The notes beneath the pieces are model-generated. The model did no database searches and had not been told where the DNA came from. It saw only the letters and a list, made by a program, of their open reading frames with translations. 64,000 nt of DNA from Dyella dinghuensis (GTDB taxonomy: Bacteria; Pseudomonadota; Gammaproteobacteria; Xanthomonadales; Rhodanobacteraceae): assembly GCF_003977615.1 (NCBI RefSeq), contig NZ_RYZR01000001.1, positions 1 through 64,000 of the forward strand. Direction: 5' to 3'. Below, one piece after another: positions 53,678 through 61,716 of this stretch. Every line of letters begins with the position of its first letter. Position 1 is the first letter of the stretch. A program made the position numbers and the translations under genes.

Positions 53678-56041
53678 TCATGAGAATGTTTTCCGTTGCG
53701 TCACGCTGGCCGGAACCAGCAGCGCAGTAAAGCCAATACCCAAAAGCAAAGTAAGACCGAAGCCGCGCAGCGCCGGCATGGAGCTCAAGGCCAGCAGCCC
53801 GAACGACAGCAACGCGGTGATGGCCGAAAGCAGCACGCTTGCATACATCGCGCCCGGGCGGTGCGCGACATGCGGCTCGCCTTCGCGCAGAAAAACGGCG
53901 TAGTTGGCGCCTACGCCCAGCACCAGCATCAATGCCATCCAATGGAAAAGCGTGAGCGGTTGATGCAGATAGCCGAGCACGGCTAGCGTCAGCGCGATGC
54001 CGAATACGGGCGGCGCCAGCACGCGCGGTACATCGCTTAATCCATAGCGCCACGCGAATACGGGCACGATCAGCACGATCGCAGCCAACAACCACACGCT
54101 GGCGTAGCGGCGGTAGCGGCCGAACAGGTCGGAAATGCTCGCAGGCTTGTCGACGAGCGTGACACCGGGAAGGTTCGCGGCGGCACTCTGCAGCGCCGTG
54201 CTGGGAACATCGCCTTGTGGAAGAACGAGTGATGCAGCGCCACCGTGTCCGTCTTCACCCATCCATAGATATCGGAATGGTGTGGCAAGCGGTGTCTTCA
54301 GCCATGCATGCAATTCAAGCGTTGTGCCGGGCCAAGCCTGCAACCACGATGTGATATCGGCATCGCGAAAACCTGCACCGCTCAACCATTGACGCATGCG
54401 ATCCGGCTGCGAAAACAGAGGCTCCAGCAGCGCCTGATTCGCGCGCTGACGTTGTTGCGAAGGCACCATGCCGGCCAATCCGAGCCAGCCCTGCATATGC
54501 CCGCTGTCCACCAGCGGTTGCAGGCGTTGTTCCAGTGCCTCTTCGCGTTGCAACACCTGTTCTTCATCGGCACCTTGCACGAGGTAAAACTGCGTGCCGT
54601 TGCCGAGGCCGGTGATGTCGCGTATCTGCGCTTCCTGCGATGCCAGCGACGCAGGCGGTGCGACGAGCAAGTGCACATCATCGTCGTGACGCAGCTGCCA
54701 CCAGCCGGGAATGGCGAGCAACAGCAGAAGGATGGCGATCACCGCGCCGCGGTAACCATGCGCAAAGCGGGAGACTGTGCTTTGCAGTGCGAGCGCGATG
54801 CGAACCGAAGGCGAGGACAGTGGCTTGGCGGGTCGTTGCACCAATGCGGGTAGTAACCAGAACACGCTCACGCATGCGACGGTCATACCGGTCATTGCAA
54901 AACACGCCATTTGTCGCAGCGCCGAGAACGGCACCAGGCCCAGCAACGCGTAACCAAGTAGCGACGTACCCAGCGCGAGCAGCAGGGCAGGGCGGACCTG
55001 ACGCAAACCCTTGCGTGGTTCCCATGCGTCGCCTGCATTGGCGCGCGCACTCAGATATTGGATGGAATAATCCACCGCTTCACCCAGCAACGCAGCACCG
55101 AACACCAACGTCAGCAAATAAATTTGCCCGAAGACCAGCACGCTCATCGTGGTGGCAGCGACAATGCCGATGGCCGTGGAAAGAAATGCGAGCAGAAGTG
55201 GCCCTGGTGACCGGAATACGGCCAGCAACAGCAAAGCGATGCCGATCGTCGAGACGAGGCCGACCATGTGCACATCATGTTCCGCACCGGCACGTGCCGC
55301 GGCGGCATAAAACAACGCACCCGTGCGCAATACATTCGTGCCGGGCTGGTCGTGTTCAACATCGCGTTCCACCTGGTTCAGCGCGCTGAGTGCGCGTTTC
55401 TGGATCGCATCGTCATACGACGAACCGTTGAGCGTTGCAGTCACCAGCACATACGTCGCGTTGTCGCGATGCACTGTCAGCAGATTGTCTTCCGGCACCA
55501 GCGGCGAGCGGCTCCACGGTTGTTGATCCAGCCAATGTTGCAGCCAGCCGAATGGATCGTCTTGCAGGCGCGTGCCGACGCCCGTGCTGAAAGGTTCGTT
55601 GACACGTTGCGCAAGTGCCTGCGCCGGGTTGTAACCAGGCTGTGCGAGCGCGGTGCGATCCGCATCGGCCAACAACGTGAAACGATGTGCGAGATATGGC
55701 GCGATCATTTGCTGCAGATCGAAAGGCGGCAGTTCCGCCGTGACCGAGGCAAACACATTGTTCTTCGATAACGCACGGCCAAGTTCACGCGCCGCCGCTT
55801 TGGCGCGATCGTCGTCGGCGTTAGCCACCAGCAAAATCACGCGGTCGCCGTTGGCGTGCGCAAGACGCTGTGCAGCTACTTCGGCCATTGGGTTGCGCTC
55901 TGTTGCGGGCAACATGGCCAGCAGGTCGGTCTGGATGGGCGAACGGTCGCGGCCGAACAGCAGCCACGCGCCAAGCAGGGCGATCAGCAGCGTTGCCGCA
56001 ACAAACCCACCCGCGCGCAGCCACAGACCTCGTTGATTCAT
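53678..56041 (-). CDS. MMPL/RND-type exporter of the pigment cluster (ApeM-like)
   Basis: A 787-residue inner-membrane protein with the RND half-transporter repeat: an N-terminal membrane helix, a large periplasmic loop, a five-helix bundle (about residues 255-420), a second loop and a second five-helix bundle to the end. Motifs such as Gly-Glu-Ala-Val-Asp-Tyr-Ser and Gly-Val-Gly-Ala-Asn-Tyr-Ala mark the MMPL family. Its ATG overlaps the LolA-like stop. It probably moves the lipid-linked polyene toward the outer membrane. Confidence 0.88.
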   Translation of the reverse strand: MNQRGLWLRAGGFVAATLLIALLGAWLLFGRDRSPIQTDLLAMLPATERNPMAEVAAQRLAHANGDRVILLVANADDDRAKAAARELGRALSKNNVFASVTAELPPFDLQQMIAPYLAHRFTLLADADRTALAQPGYNPAQALAQRVNEPFSTGVGTRLQDDPFGWLQHWLDQQPWSRSPLVPEDNLLTVHRDNATYVLVTATLNGSSYDDAIQKRALSALNQVERDVEHDQPGTNVLRTGALFYAAAARAGAEHDVHMVGLVSTIGIALLLLAVFRSPGPLLLAFLSTAIGIVAATTMSVLVFGQIYLLTLVFGAALLGEAVDYSIQYLSARANAGDAWEPRKGLRQVRPALLLALGTSLLGYALLGLVPFSALRQMACFAMTGMTVACVSVFWLLPALVQRPAKPLSSPSVRIALALQSTVSRFAHGYRGAVIAILLLLLAIPGWWQLRHDDDVHLLVAPPASLASQEAQIRDITGLGNGTQFYLVQGADEEQVLQREEALEQRLQPLVDSGHMQGWLGLAGMVPSQQRQRANQALLEPLFSQPDRMRQWLSGAGFRDADITSWLQAWPGTTLELHAWLKTPLATPFRYLWMGEDGHGGAASLVLPQGDVPSTALQSAAANLPGVTLVDKPASISDLFGRYRRYASVWLLAAIVLIVPVFAWRYGLSDVPRVLAPPVFGIALTLAVLGYLHQPLTLFHWMALMLVLGVGANYAVFLREGEPHVAHRPGAMYASVLLSAITALLSFGLLALSSMPALRGFGLTLLLGIGFTALLVPASVTQRKTFS

Positions 56042-56790
56042 GGCAGACCGAGCGCTTGCTTTTCCAGCGCGCTAAGCGGCCCCGCATCGCGTGCATCCGT
56101 CATGCGAATGTCGGTCTGCGTGCCGTCCTGCATCGAGATATGAATGCCTTGCAGAAACGTGCCGCCATCCAGCTCAATGCCCTTGAGCACCTGCGCCACA
56201 CGCGCCTGCTTGGGCGTGAAGTGCAGGGTCCACTGTGCGGCGGTGCCATCGGCAGTGACATCGAACTGACGCATCACCGCATCGAGCTGGCCCGCAAGCA
56301 TCGATTGCAACATCTGCGAAATCTGGCTGACGCCACGTTCATTGCGTACCGGTTGCGCATGGCCGGCCGCATCGATGCTCATCGTCTTGCTGCCTGTTAG
56401 CGCAAGAGTCTGCTGATAGGGCTGCTGTACTTGCCACAACATGCCATGGCCAGCGACGAACAGAAGTTGTCCGCTGCTGCTCTGTGGCTGCGTCAATGCG
56501 GGATTTTTTCGCTCTTGCGTAAAGCCTGCGCGCACTGCTGTGTGCTGGCTCAGTTGTGCGAGCACGCCATGCAGCAGATCCGTCGACGAACTTTGCGCAT
56601 GCGCATTCAAACCAACGCAAAGAAGTAACAACACAGCAAAGTGCCGAAGACTTCTGCAAAGCCAAAACGCACCCCCTCCCCTGCGAGCAGGGGAGGGTTG
56701 GGGAGGGGTAACGCAAACTTGCGAAAAAGCGTGAAAAGCGCGTCCCCCACCCAACCTCCCCCTGCAAGCAGGGGGAGGGGAAACAGCCAT
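56038..56790 (-). CDS. LolA-like outer-membrane carrier protein (ApeL-like), start uncertain
   Basis: A periplasmic carrier for handing a lipid-like product to the outer membrane. The signal sequence (Cys-Arg-Ser-Leu-Arg-His then a Leu-rich core, cleavage near Asn-Ala-His-Ala-Gln) begins near 56655, but no ATG precedes it closely. The first in-frame ATG (56790) would add about 45 residues translated from the G-rich repeat at 56670-56783. GTG 56634 would lose the basic n-region. The native start seems to have been displaced by the repeat. The mature part has Gly-Phe-Thr-Gln-Glu-Arg and Gly-Met-Leu-Trp-Gln-Val as in LolA. Confidence 0.62.
   Translation of the reverse strand: MAVSPPPACRGRLGGGRAFHAFSQVCVTPPQPSPARRGGGAFWLCRSLRHFAVLLLLCVGLNAHAQSSSTDLLHGVLAQLSQHTAVRAGFTQERKNPALTQPQSSSGQLLFVAGHGMLWQVQQPYQQTLALTGSKTMSIDAAGHAQPVRNERGVSQISQMLQSMLAGQLDAVMRQFDVTADGTAAQWTLHFTPKQARVAQVLKGIELDGGTFLQGIHISMQDGTQTDIRMTDARDAGPLSALEKQALGLP
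56670..56783. repeat. G-rich inverted-repeat pair inside the pigment cluster
   Basis: CCCCCTCCCCTGCGAGCAGG and following bases (56670-56713) recur in inverse orientation at 56742-56783 (CCCACCCAACCTCCCCCTGC). Each arm is a small hairpin (CTCCCCTGC...GCAGGGGAG) plus a TTGGGGAGGGG tail. It differs from the GTCATTCCGG REP family. It lies between the glycosyltransferase stop and the LolA-like signal sequence and remains open in that reading frame. Confidence 0.85.
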
Positions 56791-56804
56791 TACGGTGACA
56801 CGAC

Positions 56805-57587
56805 TTACGCAGCCCATGCAGATCTCCTGCGCTTGCGCCACAACAGCATCGGCGCGCGCGGGAGCATGCCTAGCAAAAGGCGTGTATGCATCGCGGAAAT
56901 ACGCAGGTTGTCGTGCAGCATGCGGAAATGGGAAAGACCGTTTTCCGGGTAGATTACCCGCGTCGGCATGTTGCGAACTTGAACGCCACGCCACATCAGC
57001 CGTACCGCCACTTCCGTATCGAAATCCATACGTGCAGGCAACGGCGCACGATCGATCTCGGCGCACGTTTCTTCGATGGGATACAGGCGATACCCACACA
57101 TCGAATCACGCAGCGTGAACGAGAGCGTTTCCATCCATACGCACACATGCGTCACGTAACGGCCGTAGAGGCGCGCACGCGGCACGCTTTCATCGAAAAT
57201 CGGCTGTCCGCAAATCAGTGCACGCGGGTGATCGCGGCCTGCTGCAAGAAAGCGCGGTACATCATCCGCGTTGTGCTGACCGTCTGCATCGATTTGCAGC
57301 GCATGCGAGTAACCGGCATCGCGCGCTGCGATAAGCCCCGCCGTCAACGCACGACCCTTGCCGCCATTGCGGGGCAGACGTATGAGTTGCACCGCCGGTT
57401 CGCTTTGCGCAAGGGCCTGCAGCACCGCGCGCGTCGCGTCGTCGCTGCCGTCATCGACGATAACTACTGGCAGCCCATGCGCACGCAAGGCGTGCACGGT
57501 TTCGGTGATAGTGTCTTTGTGGTTGTAGATCGGAATGAGTGCGCAGGGATGAAAACTTTCCCCGATGGATGCTTGCGCCAAAGGCAT
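56805..57587 (-). CDS. Family 2 glycosyltransferase of the pigment cluster
   Basis: A 260-residue GT-A enzyme with Pro-Ile-Tyr-Asn-His, Val-Ile-Val-Asp-Asp-Gly-Ser-Asp-Asp and the metal-binding Asp-Ala-Asp in Gln-Ile-Asp-Ala-Asp-Gly-Gln-His. The C-terminal Arg-rich end may sit on the membrane. In related clusters a glycosyltransferase domain is part of ApeJ; here it stands alone, 20 bases after the first ACP gene. It probably adds a sugar or handles a polyprenyl-type acceptor during lipid anchoring. Confidence 0.87.
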   Translation of the reverse strand: MPLAQASIGESFHPCALIPIYNHKDTITETVHALRAHGLPVVIVDDGSDDATRAVLQALAQSEPAVQLIRLPRNGGKGRALTAGLIAARDAGYSHALQIDADGQHNADDVPRFLAAGRDHPRALICGQPIFDESVPRARLYGRYVTHVCVWMETLSFTLRDSMCGYRLYPIEETCAEIDRAPLPARMDFDTEVAVRLMWRGVQVRNMPTRVIYPENGLSHFRMLHDNLRISAMHTRLLLGMLPRAPMLLWRKRRRSAWAA

Positions 57588-57606
57588 GGAGGGCCGTCCG
57601 CTGCGC

Positions 57607-57876
57607 TTAGTGTGTCAGCAGCGAGCGAACAGTGGCGACCACATCGCCAACCGTCCGCACGTTCTTGAAGTCCTCGGGCTTGATACGCATGCCGGTCATG
57701 TCCTGCACTTGAATGGCAAGATCCACCGCGTCGATGCTGTCCAGTTCAAGATCGGTGAACAGGTGCGTATCCGGTTTGACCCGTGACGGGTCGATCTCGA
57801 AGGTCTCGCGCAACACATCCTTCAACCTGCTCAGGATGTCCTCGTCGCTGATACCCGTTTCCATGATTGCGCTCAT
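57607..57876 (-). CDS. Acyl carrier protein (first gene of the pigment cluster)
   Basis: An 89-residue ACP with phosphopantetheine Ser47 in Asp-Leu-Glu-Leu-Asp-Ser-Ile-Asp-Ala-Val-Asp. ATG 57876 is used; ATG 57864 is in frame. It is the most upstream gene of the minus-strand cluster, so the cluster promoter should lie in the region just above it. Confidence 0.9.
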   Translation of the reverse strand: MSAIMETGISDEDILSRLKDVLRETFEIDPSRVKPDTHLFTDLELDSIDAVDLAIQVQDMTGMRIKPEDFKNVRTVGDVVATVRSLLTH

Positions 57877-58228
57877 ACACGCCAGCCTACTCTTGCGATC
57901 CTGCGATCTCTACGCGCCCCGCCGACCACAGATTGCCGAACTTGGACAGGATGTCCAAGCACACGACAGCCGGATGACGCAGGCCGCGAAGACGCTCGAT
58001 TTGTTCCCTAACCCGTTGACCGGGCCCCCTGAGCTTTGCCAACGCTGGCAACGCCTTACAACATTTTTTCTTGCGAATGAGTCTAGCAGAACTGTTACAG
58101 ATTTCGGGTTTCCGGAGCGTGGTGTGGCGTAAAAAAACGCTGGCCCTGAGGGCGGCGTTTTCAACACTCTCTGGTGTAGTTTTTGAGGGGAGTGCCACAA
58201 CAAACGGAAGTGTGTCGCTACACCCTCA
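57877..58228. other. Upstream region of the pigment cluster
   Basis: About 350 bases between the first ACP start and a REPIN. Open frames on both strands lack family patterns. The part around 58060-58110 is AT-rich (a run of T on the plus strand near 58061-58070) and is the natural place for the cluster promoter on the minus strand, but I cannot point to convincing -35/-10 boxes. Confidence 0.4.
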
Positions 58229-58334
58229 CCGTCATTCCGGCGCAGGCCGGAATCCAGTGGCGGCAGTGCATGATCTTCGCGAGGCACAGGTCAAGCTTCT
58301 CGACACTGGATTCCGGCCTGCGCCGGAATGACGG
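58229..58334. repeat. REP-type inverted-repeat pair, copy 4
   Basis: Arms CCGTCATTCCGGCGCAGGCC and the inverse at 58308-58334 flank an about 50-base spacer, between the leucine dehydrogenase terminator and the pigment-cluster leader region. Confidence 0.92.
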
Positions 58335-58360
58335 TCAAAAACGCCCATGGCACGCCAAAT

Positions 58361-58392
58361 AAAAAAGCCGCCGGTCACCCGGCGGCTTTTTC
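58361..58392 (-). terminator. Terminator after leucine dehydrogenase
   Basis: A 10-bp stem (AAGCCGCCGG with CCGGCGGCTT) around TCAC, with A/T tracts on both sides, 20 bases past the leucine dehydrogenase stop. Confidence 0.9.
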
Positions 58393-58411
58393 ATCAAACA
58401 ACCCACGCGAA

Positions 58412-59515
58412 TTACTGCCCGCGCATACGGCCAGCGAAGCGCGTACCACCATTGCCCATGTGCGGCAGCTTGATCTTGCCGATGGACTCGATGCGCTCTT
58501 CCGCCAGACGATCCGCAGCCTTATAGGTTGCCACGTTCTCCGACTTGCTGATCTCGAAGATACGACCGAGGTTGTAGTAGATCGTCCGCATCATGCGCAT
58601 GGCGCGTTCGCGGTTGTAGCCGTCGATTTCCAGCGACACGTTCATCACGCCACCCGCGTTCACGGCATAGTCCGGCGCATACAGCACGCCGCGGCGGGTC
58701 AGTTCGTCGCCGATGGCGTCATTGGCGAGCTGGTTGTTCGCCGCGCCGCAGATGATCTTCGCCTTGATGCGGTCGATGGTCTGCTCGTTGACGGTGCCGC
58801 CCAGTGCGCAGGGCGAGTACACGTCGGCGTCGACGTCGTAGATTTCGTCCAGGCCCACGGCTTCGCAGCCCAGCTCATCCACGCAACGCTGCACGGCGTC
58901 TTTGTTGATGTCGGTGACGAACACCTTCGCGCCCTGTTCGCGCAGCAGCTTGATGAACTCGCTGCCCACGTGGCCGGCGCCTTGCACGGCGTAGCTGTAC
59001 TTGCCCACGTCTTCGTTGCCGTGGCGGAAGTTCAGCGCGGCCATCAGGCCCTGCAGCGTGCCGTACGCGGTGAACGGCGACGGATCGCCCGAACCGCCGT
59101 GCACCTGATGCACGCCGGTCACGTATTCGGTTTCGCGGAACACATATTCCATGTCGTTCACGTCGATACCCACGTCTTCCGCCGTGATGTAACGGCCGTT
59201 GAGCGAGTTGACGAAACGGCCGAACGCGCGGAACAGCGCTTCGGACTTGTCTTTCGACGGATCGCCGATGATCACCGCCTTGCCACCGCCCAGGTTCAGG
59301 CCGGCGACTGCGTTCTTGTAGGTCATACCGCGCGAGAGGCGCAGCACGTCGTTCACGGCATCCTGCTCGGTCTTGTACGGCCACATGCGCAGGCCGCCGA
59401 GTGCCGGACCCAGCACCGTGTTATGAATCGCAATGATGGCCTTCAGGCCGGCGTCTTTGTTATGGCAGTAGACGACTTCTTCGTGGCCTGTTTTGGCGAT
59501 GGTTTCGAAAATCAT
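58412..59515 (-). CDS. ldh: Leucine dehydrogenase (Leu/Phe/Val/Glu dehydrogenase family)
   Basis: NAD-dependent oxidative deamination of leucine and other branched-chain amino acids to 2-oxo acids, the step before the ivd/MCC route. The 367-residue protein has Gly-Pro-Ala-Leu-Gly-Gly-Leu-Arg, Lys67 in [10 protein letters not shown], Lys79 in Gly-Gly-Gly-Lys-Ala and the NAD loop Gly-Ala-Gly-His-Val-Gly. ATG 59515 gives Met-Ile-Phe-Glu, typical of the family. A possible leader ORF and hairpin lie upstream. Confidence 0.9.
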   Translation of the reverse strand: MIFETIAKTGHEEVVYCHNKDAGLKAIIAIHNTVLGPALGGLRMWPYKTEQDAVNDVLRLSRGMTYKNAVAGLNLGGGKAVIIGDPSKDKSEALFRAFGRFVNSLNGRYITAEDVGIDVNDMEYVFRETEYVTGVHQVHGGSGDPSPFTAYGTLQGLMAALNFRHGNEDVGKYSYAVQGAGHVGSEFIKLLREQGAKVFVTDINKDAVQRCVDELGCEAVGLDEIYDVDADVYSPCALGGTVNEQTIDRIKAKIICGAANNQLANDAIGDELTRRGVLYAPDYAVNAGGVMNVSLEIDGYNRERAMRMMRTIYYNLGRIFEISKSENVATYKAADRLAEERIESIGKIKLPHMGNGGTRFAGRMRGQ

Positions 59516-59610
59516 TGGAACTTGAACTCCACGTATGACGGTGCCCGGGGAGGCAACCACTTGTTGGAAGCGTTTGGGCCCCGCCAAGGACCTGACGCCT
59601 GAAACTCAAA

Positions 59611-59631
59611 GCCCCAGCAAGAGGCTGGGGC
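59611..59631 (-). terminator. Terminator-like hairpin in the leucine dehydrogenase leader
   Basis: On the minus strand GCCCCAGC-CTCTT-GCTGGGGC is followed by TTTGAGTTT, six bases after the stop of a short Leu/Val-rich ORF and about 95 bases before the ldh start. The T tract is interrupted, so it may act as an attenuator or partial terminator. Confidence 0.5.
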
Positions 59632-59637
59632 GGCGAG

Positions 59638-59730
59638 TTAGCCGACTAAGTTTAGTACGACTGGGGAAAGGGTGCTGATGCGCCGCAGCAAATCGCGGTG
59701 CGGCGCGGCCATGAAGAGCGCCATTGGCAT
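59638..59730 (-). CDS. Possible Leu/Val-rich leader peptide upstream of leucine dehydrogenase
   Basis: A short ORF of up to 30 codons (in-frame ATGs at 59730, 59724 and 59712). The last 17 residues contain four Leu, three Val and one Ile, including Val-Val-Leu-Asn-Leu-Val-Gly with the uncommon codons GTA, CTA and TTA in a GC-rich genome. The stop is six bases before a terminator-like hairpin. There is no good ribosome site and little space for a promoter after the preceding terminator, so this is a hypothesis. Confidence 0.3.
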   Translation of the reverse strand: MPMALFMAAPHRDLLRRISTLSPVVLNLVG

Positions 59731-59741
59731 CCGTCACCCAT

Positions 59742-59773
59742 CAAAAAAAGCCCCGCAGAAGCGGGGCTTTTTC
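59742..59773. terminator. Terminator after the first YXWGXW gene
   Basis: A 9-bp stem (AGCCCCGC...GCGGGGCT) with an AGAA loop and strong A/T runs on both sides lies 25 bases past the stop of the minus-strand YXWGXW gene. Confidence 0.92.
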
Positions 59774-59797
59774 GAGCCTTCCATCAAACGATGCCGA

Positions 59798-60151
59798 TCA
59801 ACCGGCAACCCAGACACCGGCGTTGAAGTGCCAGCCGCCACCACCCTGTACCCAATGCGGGTGCACGTAGTGGTAACCCGGGCGTCCGCGTTCCCAGTGG
59901 CCGCCCACACCCACCCAGCGACCGCCACGCCATGCGTAATAACCGCGCGCCCAAACCCAGCCCTCACGCGGCGGCGGCACGGTTTCAATGAAAACCGGCG
60001 GCGGAGCAGGCGCGGCCACTTCAACGTATTCCGGCTGGGGCGCGGGCTGAGCAACATAAACCGGACGCGGGCGCGGTTGTTCAACCACGCAGCCAGCCAT
60101 CACCGCCGTTACGGCGGCGATAACAGCAACAGATGCAATACGAAATGACAT
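59798..60151 (-). CDS. YXWGXW-repeat lipoprotein
   Basis: A 117-residue envelope protein. The signal ends Val-Met-Ala-Gly-Cys20, a lipobox. After a Pro/Ala-rich linker come YXWGXW-type repeats (Gly-Trp-Val-Trp-Ala-Arg-Gly-Tyr-Tyr-Ala-Trp, Trp-Val-Gly-Val-Gly-Gly-His-Trp, Gly-Gly-Trp-His-Phe-Asn-Ala-Gly-Val-Trp). The function of this family is unknown. It is a paralogue of the next gene upstream, 133 bases away. Confidence 0.82.
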   Translation of the reverse strand: MSFRIASVAVIAAVTAVMAGCVVEQPRPRPVYVAQPAPQPEYVEVAAPAPPPVFIETVPPPREGWVWARGYYAWRGGRWVGVGGHWERGRPGYHYVHPHWVQGGGGWHFNAGVWVAG

Positions 60152-60284
60152 GGAGTTTTCCCCGTTGTTATTTATGAAAAATCGAAGTGTCTGTCGATCG
60201 TCTTAGCGGACTACTCGTCGATGTGCAGTCCTTTGATAAAGCAACTGCGCTCCACGCTAAACATGGAGCGCAGCGGTTCCCGGG

Positions 60285-60620
60285 TTAGCGGCCCCAGTAA
60301 CCTTTGTGGAAGTGCCAGCCATCGCCAGCCTGCACCCAAACGCCTTCATGCCAGTGCCAACCGCGGCGCTCGTGTTCCCAGTGTCCCGGCACCCATACGT
60401 GGCGGCGCACACCCGGATCCCACGCCCAGTAACCCTGCATCCAAACCCAACCCGGACGCGCTGCCGGAACAACTTCAACGCGCGGCGGCGGCGGTGCAAC
60501 CGGAACACCGACATTCACGCCAATCGCAATCTGCGCGGAAGCGGAGGGGGTGTAGCTAACGCTGGCCAGCGCAAGGCCAATGCCTGCAACAAGGGCCAAT
60601 TTGCGGGTCATGCTGATCAT
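60285..60620 (-). CDS. YXWGXW-repeat exported protein
   Basis: A 111-residue protein with a signal peptide (cleavage near Ser-Ala-Ser-Ala-Gln, no lipobox) and three Trp-rich repeats: Gly-Trp-Val-Trp-Met-Gln-Gly-Tyr-Trp-Ala-Trp, Trp-Val-Pro-Gly-His-Trp and Gly-Trp-His-Phe-His-Lys-Gly-Tyr-Trp. ATG 60620 follows GAGAGG; ATG 60611 is possible. It is probably periplasmic and a paralogue of the downstream lipoprotein. No role is established. Confidence 0.82.
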   Translation of the reverse strand: MISMTRKLALVAGIGLALASVSYTPSASAQIAIGVNVGVPVAPPPPRVEVVPAARPGWVWMQGYWAWDPGVRRHVWVPGHWEHERRGWHWHEGVWVQAGDGWHFHKGYWGR

Positions 60621-61095
60621 GGATGTCCTCTCTCAATGATTTGTAGGCAGCCGCGATAGGCGGCTTGCAGTTCGGAAAACGCAGTTGTATTCGGCGGTGT
60701 TGACGTGATTGCTTTCGCTTGTTCAGGATTCAGCAGAATTACTTGCGATCCGGAAGCGCGGTTGTTTGGTGTTCCCCCTGTGGATGTGCCCGCTTGGTCG
60801 GCGGCATCTCAGTATGTAGTAGATACCGATCGTTGCTGACCTTTTGCTTACTGTGCGTTTACACGTGTGATGTGTTCGAAGGTTTGGTGGGGGCGTACGA
60901 AGGCACGCATGTGGTTTTGTCATTTTGGCGAAAGCCGGACGCTCGCTAAGCGCACAGAACTTCCGAGGGTTGCTCCTCGCCGGGTGAACTTGAGGCGACG
61001 CATATCTCGTCATCTCGCCTCATCATCACTTCAACTCCTCACCGTCATCCCAGCGAAGGCTGGGATCCAGTGTCGTTGTCGTTTAGCTGCGCGTT
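60621..61095. other. Gap upstream of the YXWGXW gene without a supported gene
   Basis: About 475 bases. Short frames on both strands (for example plus 60719-60949) have no ribosome site or family pattern. The stretch contains a single REP-like hairpin at 61042-61074 and runs into the composite repeat at 61096. Confidence 0.5.
61042..61074. repeat. Single REP-like hairpin, divergent
   Basis: CCGTCATCCCAGCGAAGGCT and the following GGGATCCAGTG form a palindromic unit of the same design as one REPIN arm (GTCATTCCGGC...GCCGGAATCCAG) but with a different stem sequence. No inverted partner is nearby. Confidence 0.75.
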
Positions 61096-61570
61096 ATCGC
61101 CAGATTGCTCGCCTGCGCAGCGGGCGTTTCGACTGCCTGCCGGCAGCTGAGTCACTTTTCTTTGTTGGCCCAAAGAAAAGTAACCCAAAGAAATGGCCTT
61201 AAAAGCTTTTGTTGTTGACATAAATAAGCATGGCAGCTCGCGCCCAGCCAGATATGTCGCGTGCCCGCTTCCGCGGGGCTGCTAAACCGCGAGTATTGAG
61301 CGGTGAAGGCTTAAAGCGAGTCGCCCCGTGTAGATTGACGGTCGTACGTTCTAAGCCCTCAGGACCACACCGCGTTACGGTGTAGCGGTGCGGTGTATTT
61401 GAAACGTAACGGCTCATGTGGGCACCGCCCTCTCGGGTTTCTATCCAGCCATTGCTGTGAGCCTCTCAGGCCATTTCTTTGGGTTACTTTTCTTTGGGCC
61501 AACAAAGAAAAGTGACTCGGGCCTCGGCAGAGGCACGAAACGCCCGCTGCGTAAGCGGCAACCTGGCGAT
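61096..61570. repeat. Composite inverted-repeat element, copy 2 (opposite orientation to copy 1)
   Basis: Core forward at 61102-61200, type-2 tail to about 61335, type-1 tail in reverse to about 61437, and core reverse to about 61563. Its reverse complement aligns along its full length with 4063-4535, including the Trp-free interior, with many point differences. CGCCAG/CTGGCGAT-like sequences lie at both outer ends. No transposase is encoded inside. Confidence 0.8.
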
Positions 61571-61688
61571 ATCGCACAGATGAAAACCAAGGTCACTGAA
61601 TGACCAGCTTCGCTGTTGTAAGGCGCCTCCAGCCTTCGCTGGATTGAAGGTAAAGGGCCGGGGAGGGCGCGCGGGTGGTCTTGAAATA

Positions 61689-61702
61689 ATACGAACGGTC
61701 GT
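61689..61702. promoter_or_regulatory. Candidate operator upstream of the TetR gene
   Basis: ACGAACGGTCGT, with ACGA/TCGT arms, lies about 15-28 bases before the regulator ATG, beside an AT-rich TGCTATTTTTGACAC. The position fits autoregulation by the TetR protein, but the palindrome is short. Confidence 0.35.
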
Positions 61703-61716
61703 GCTATTTTTGACAC

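Noticed and set aside
57887-58287. Minus-strand frames upstream of the first pigment ACP
   Set aside because: They have no plausible ribosome site or motif; part is the REPIN sequence. The region is more likely the cluster promoter region.
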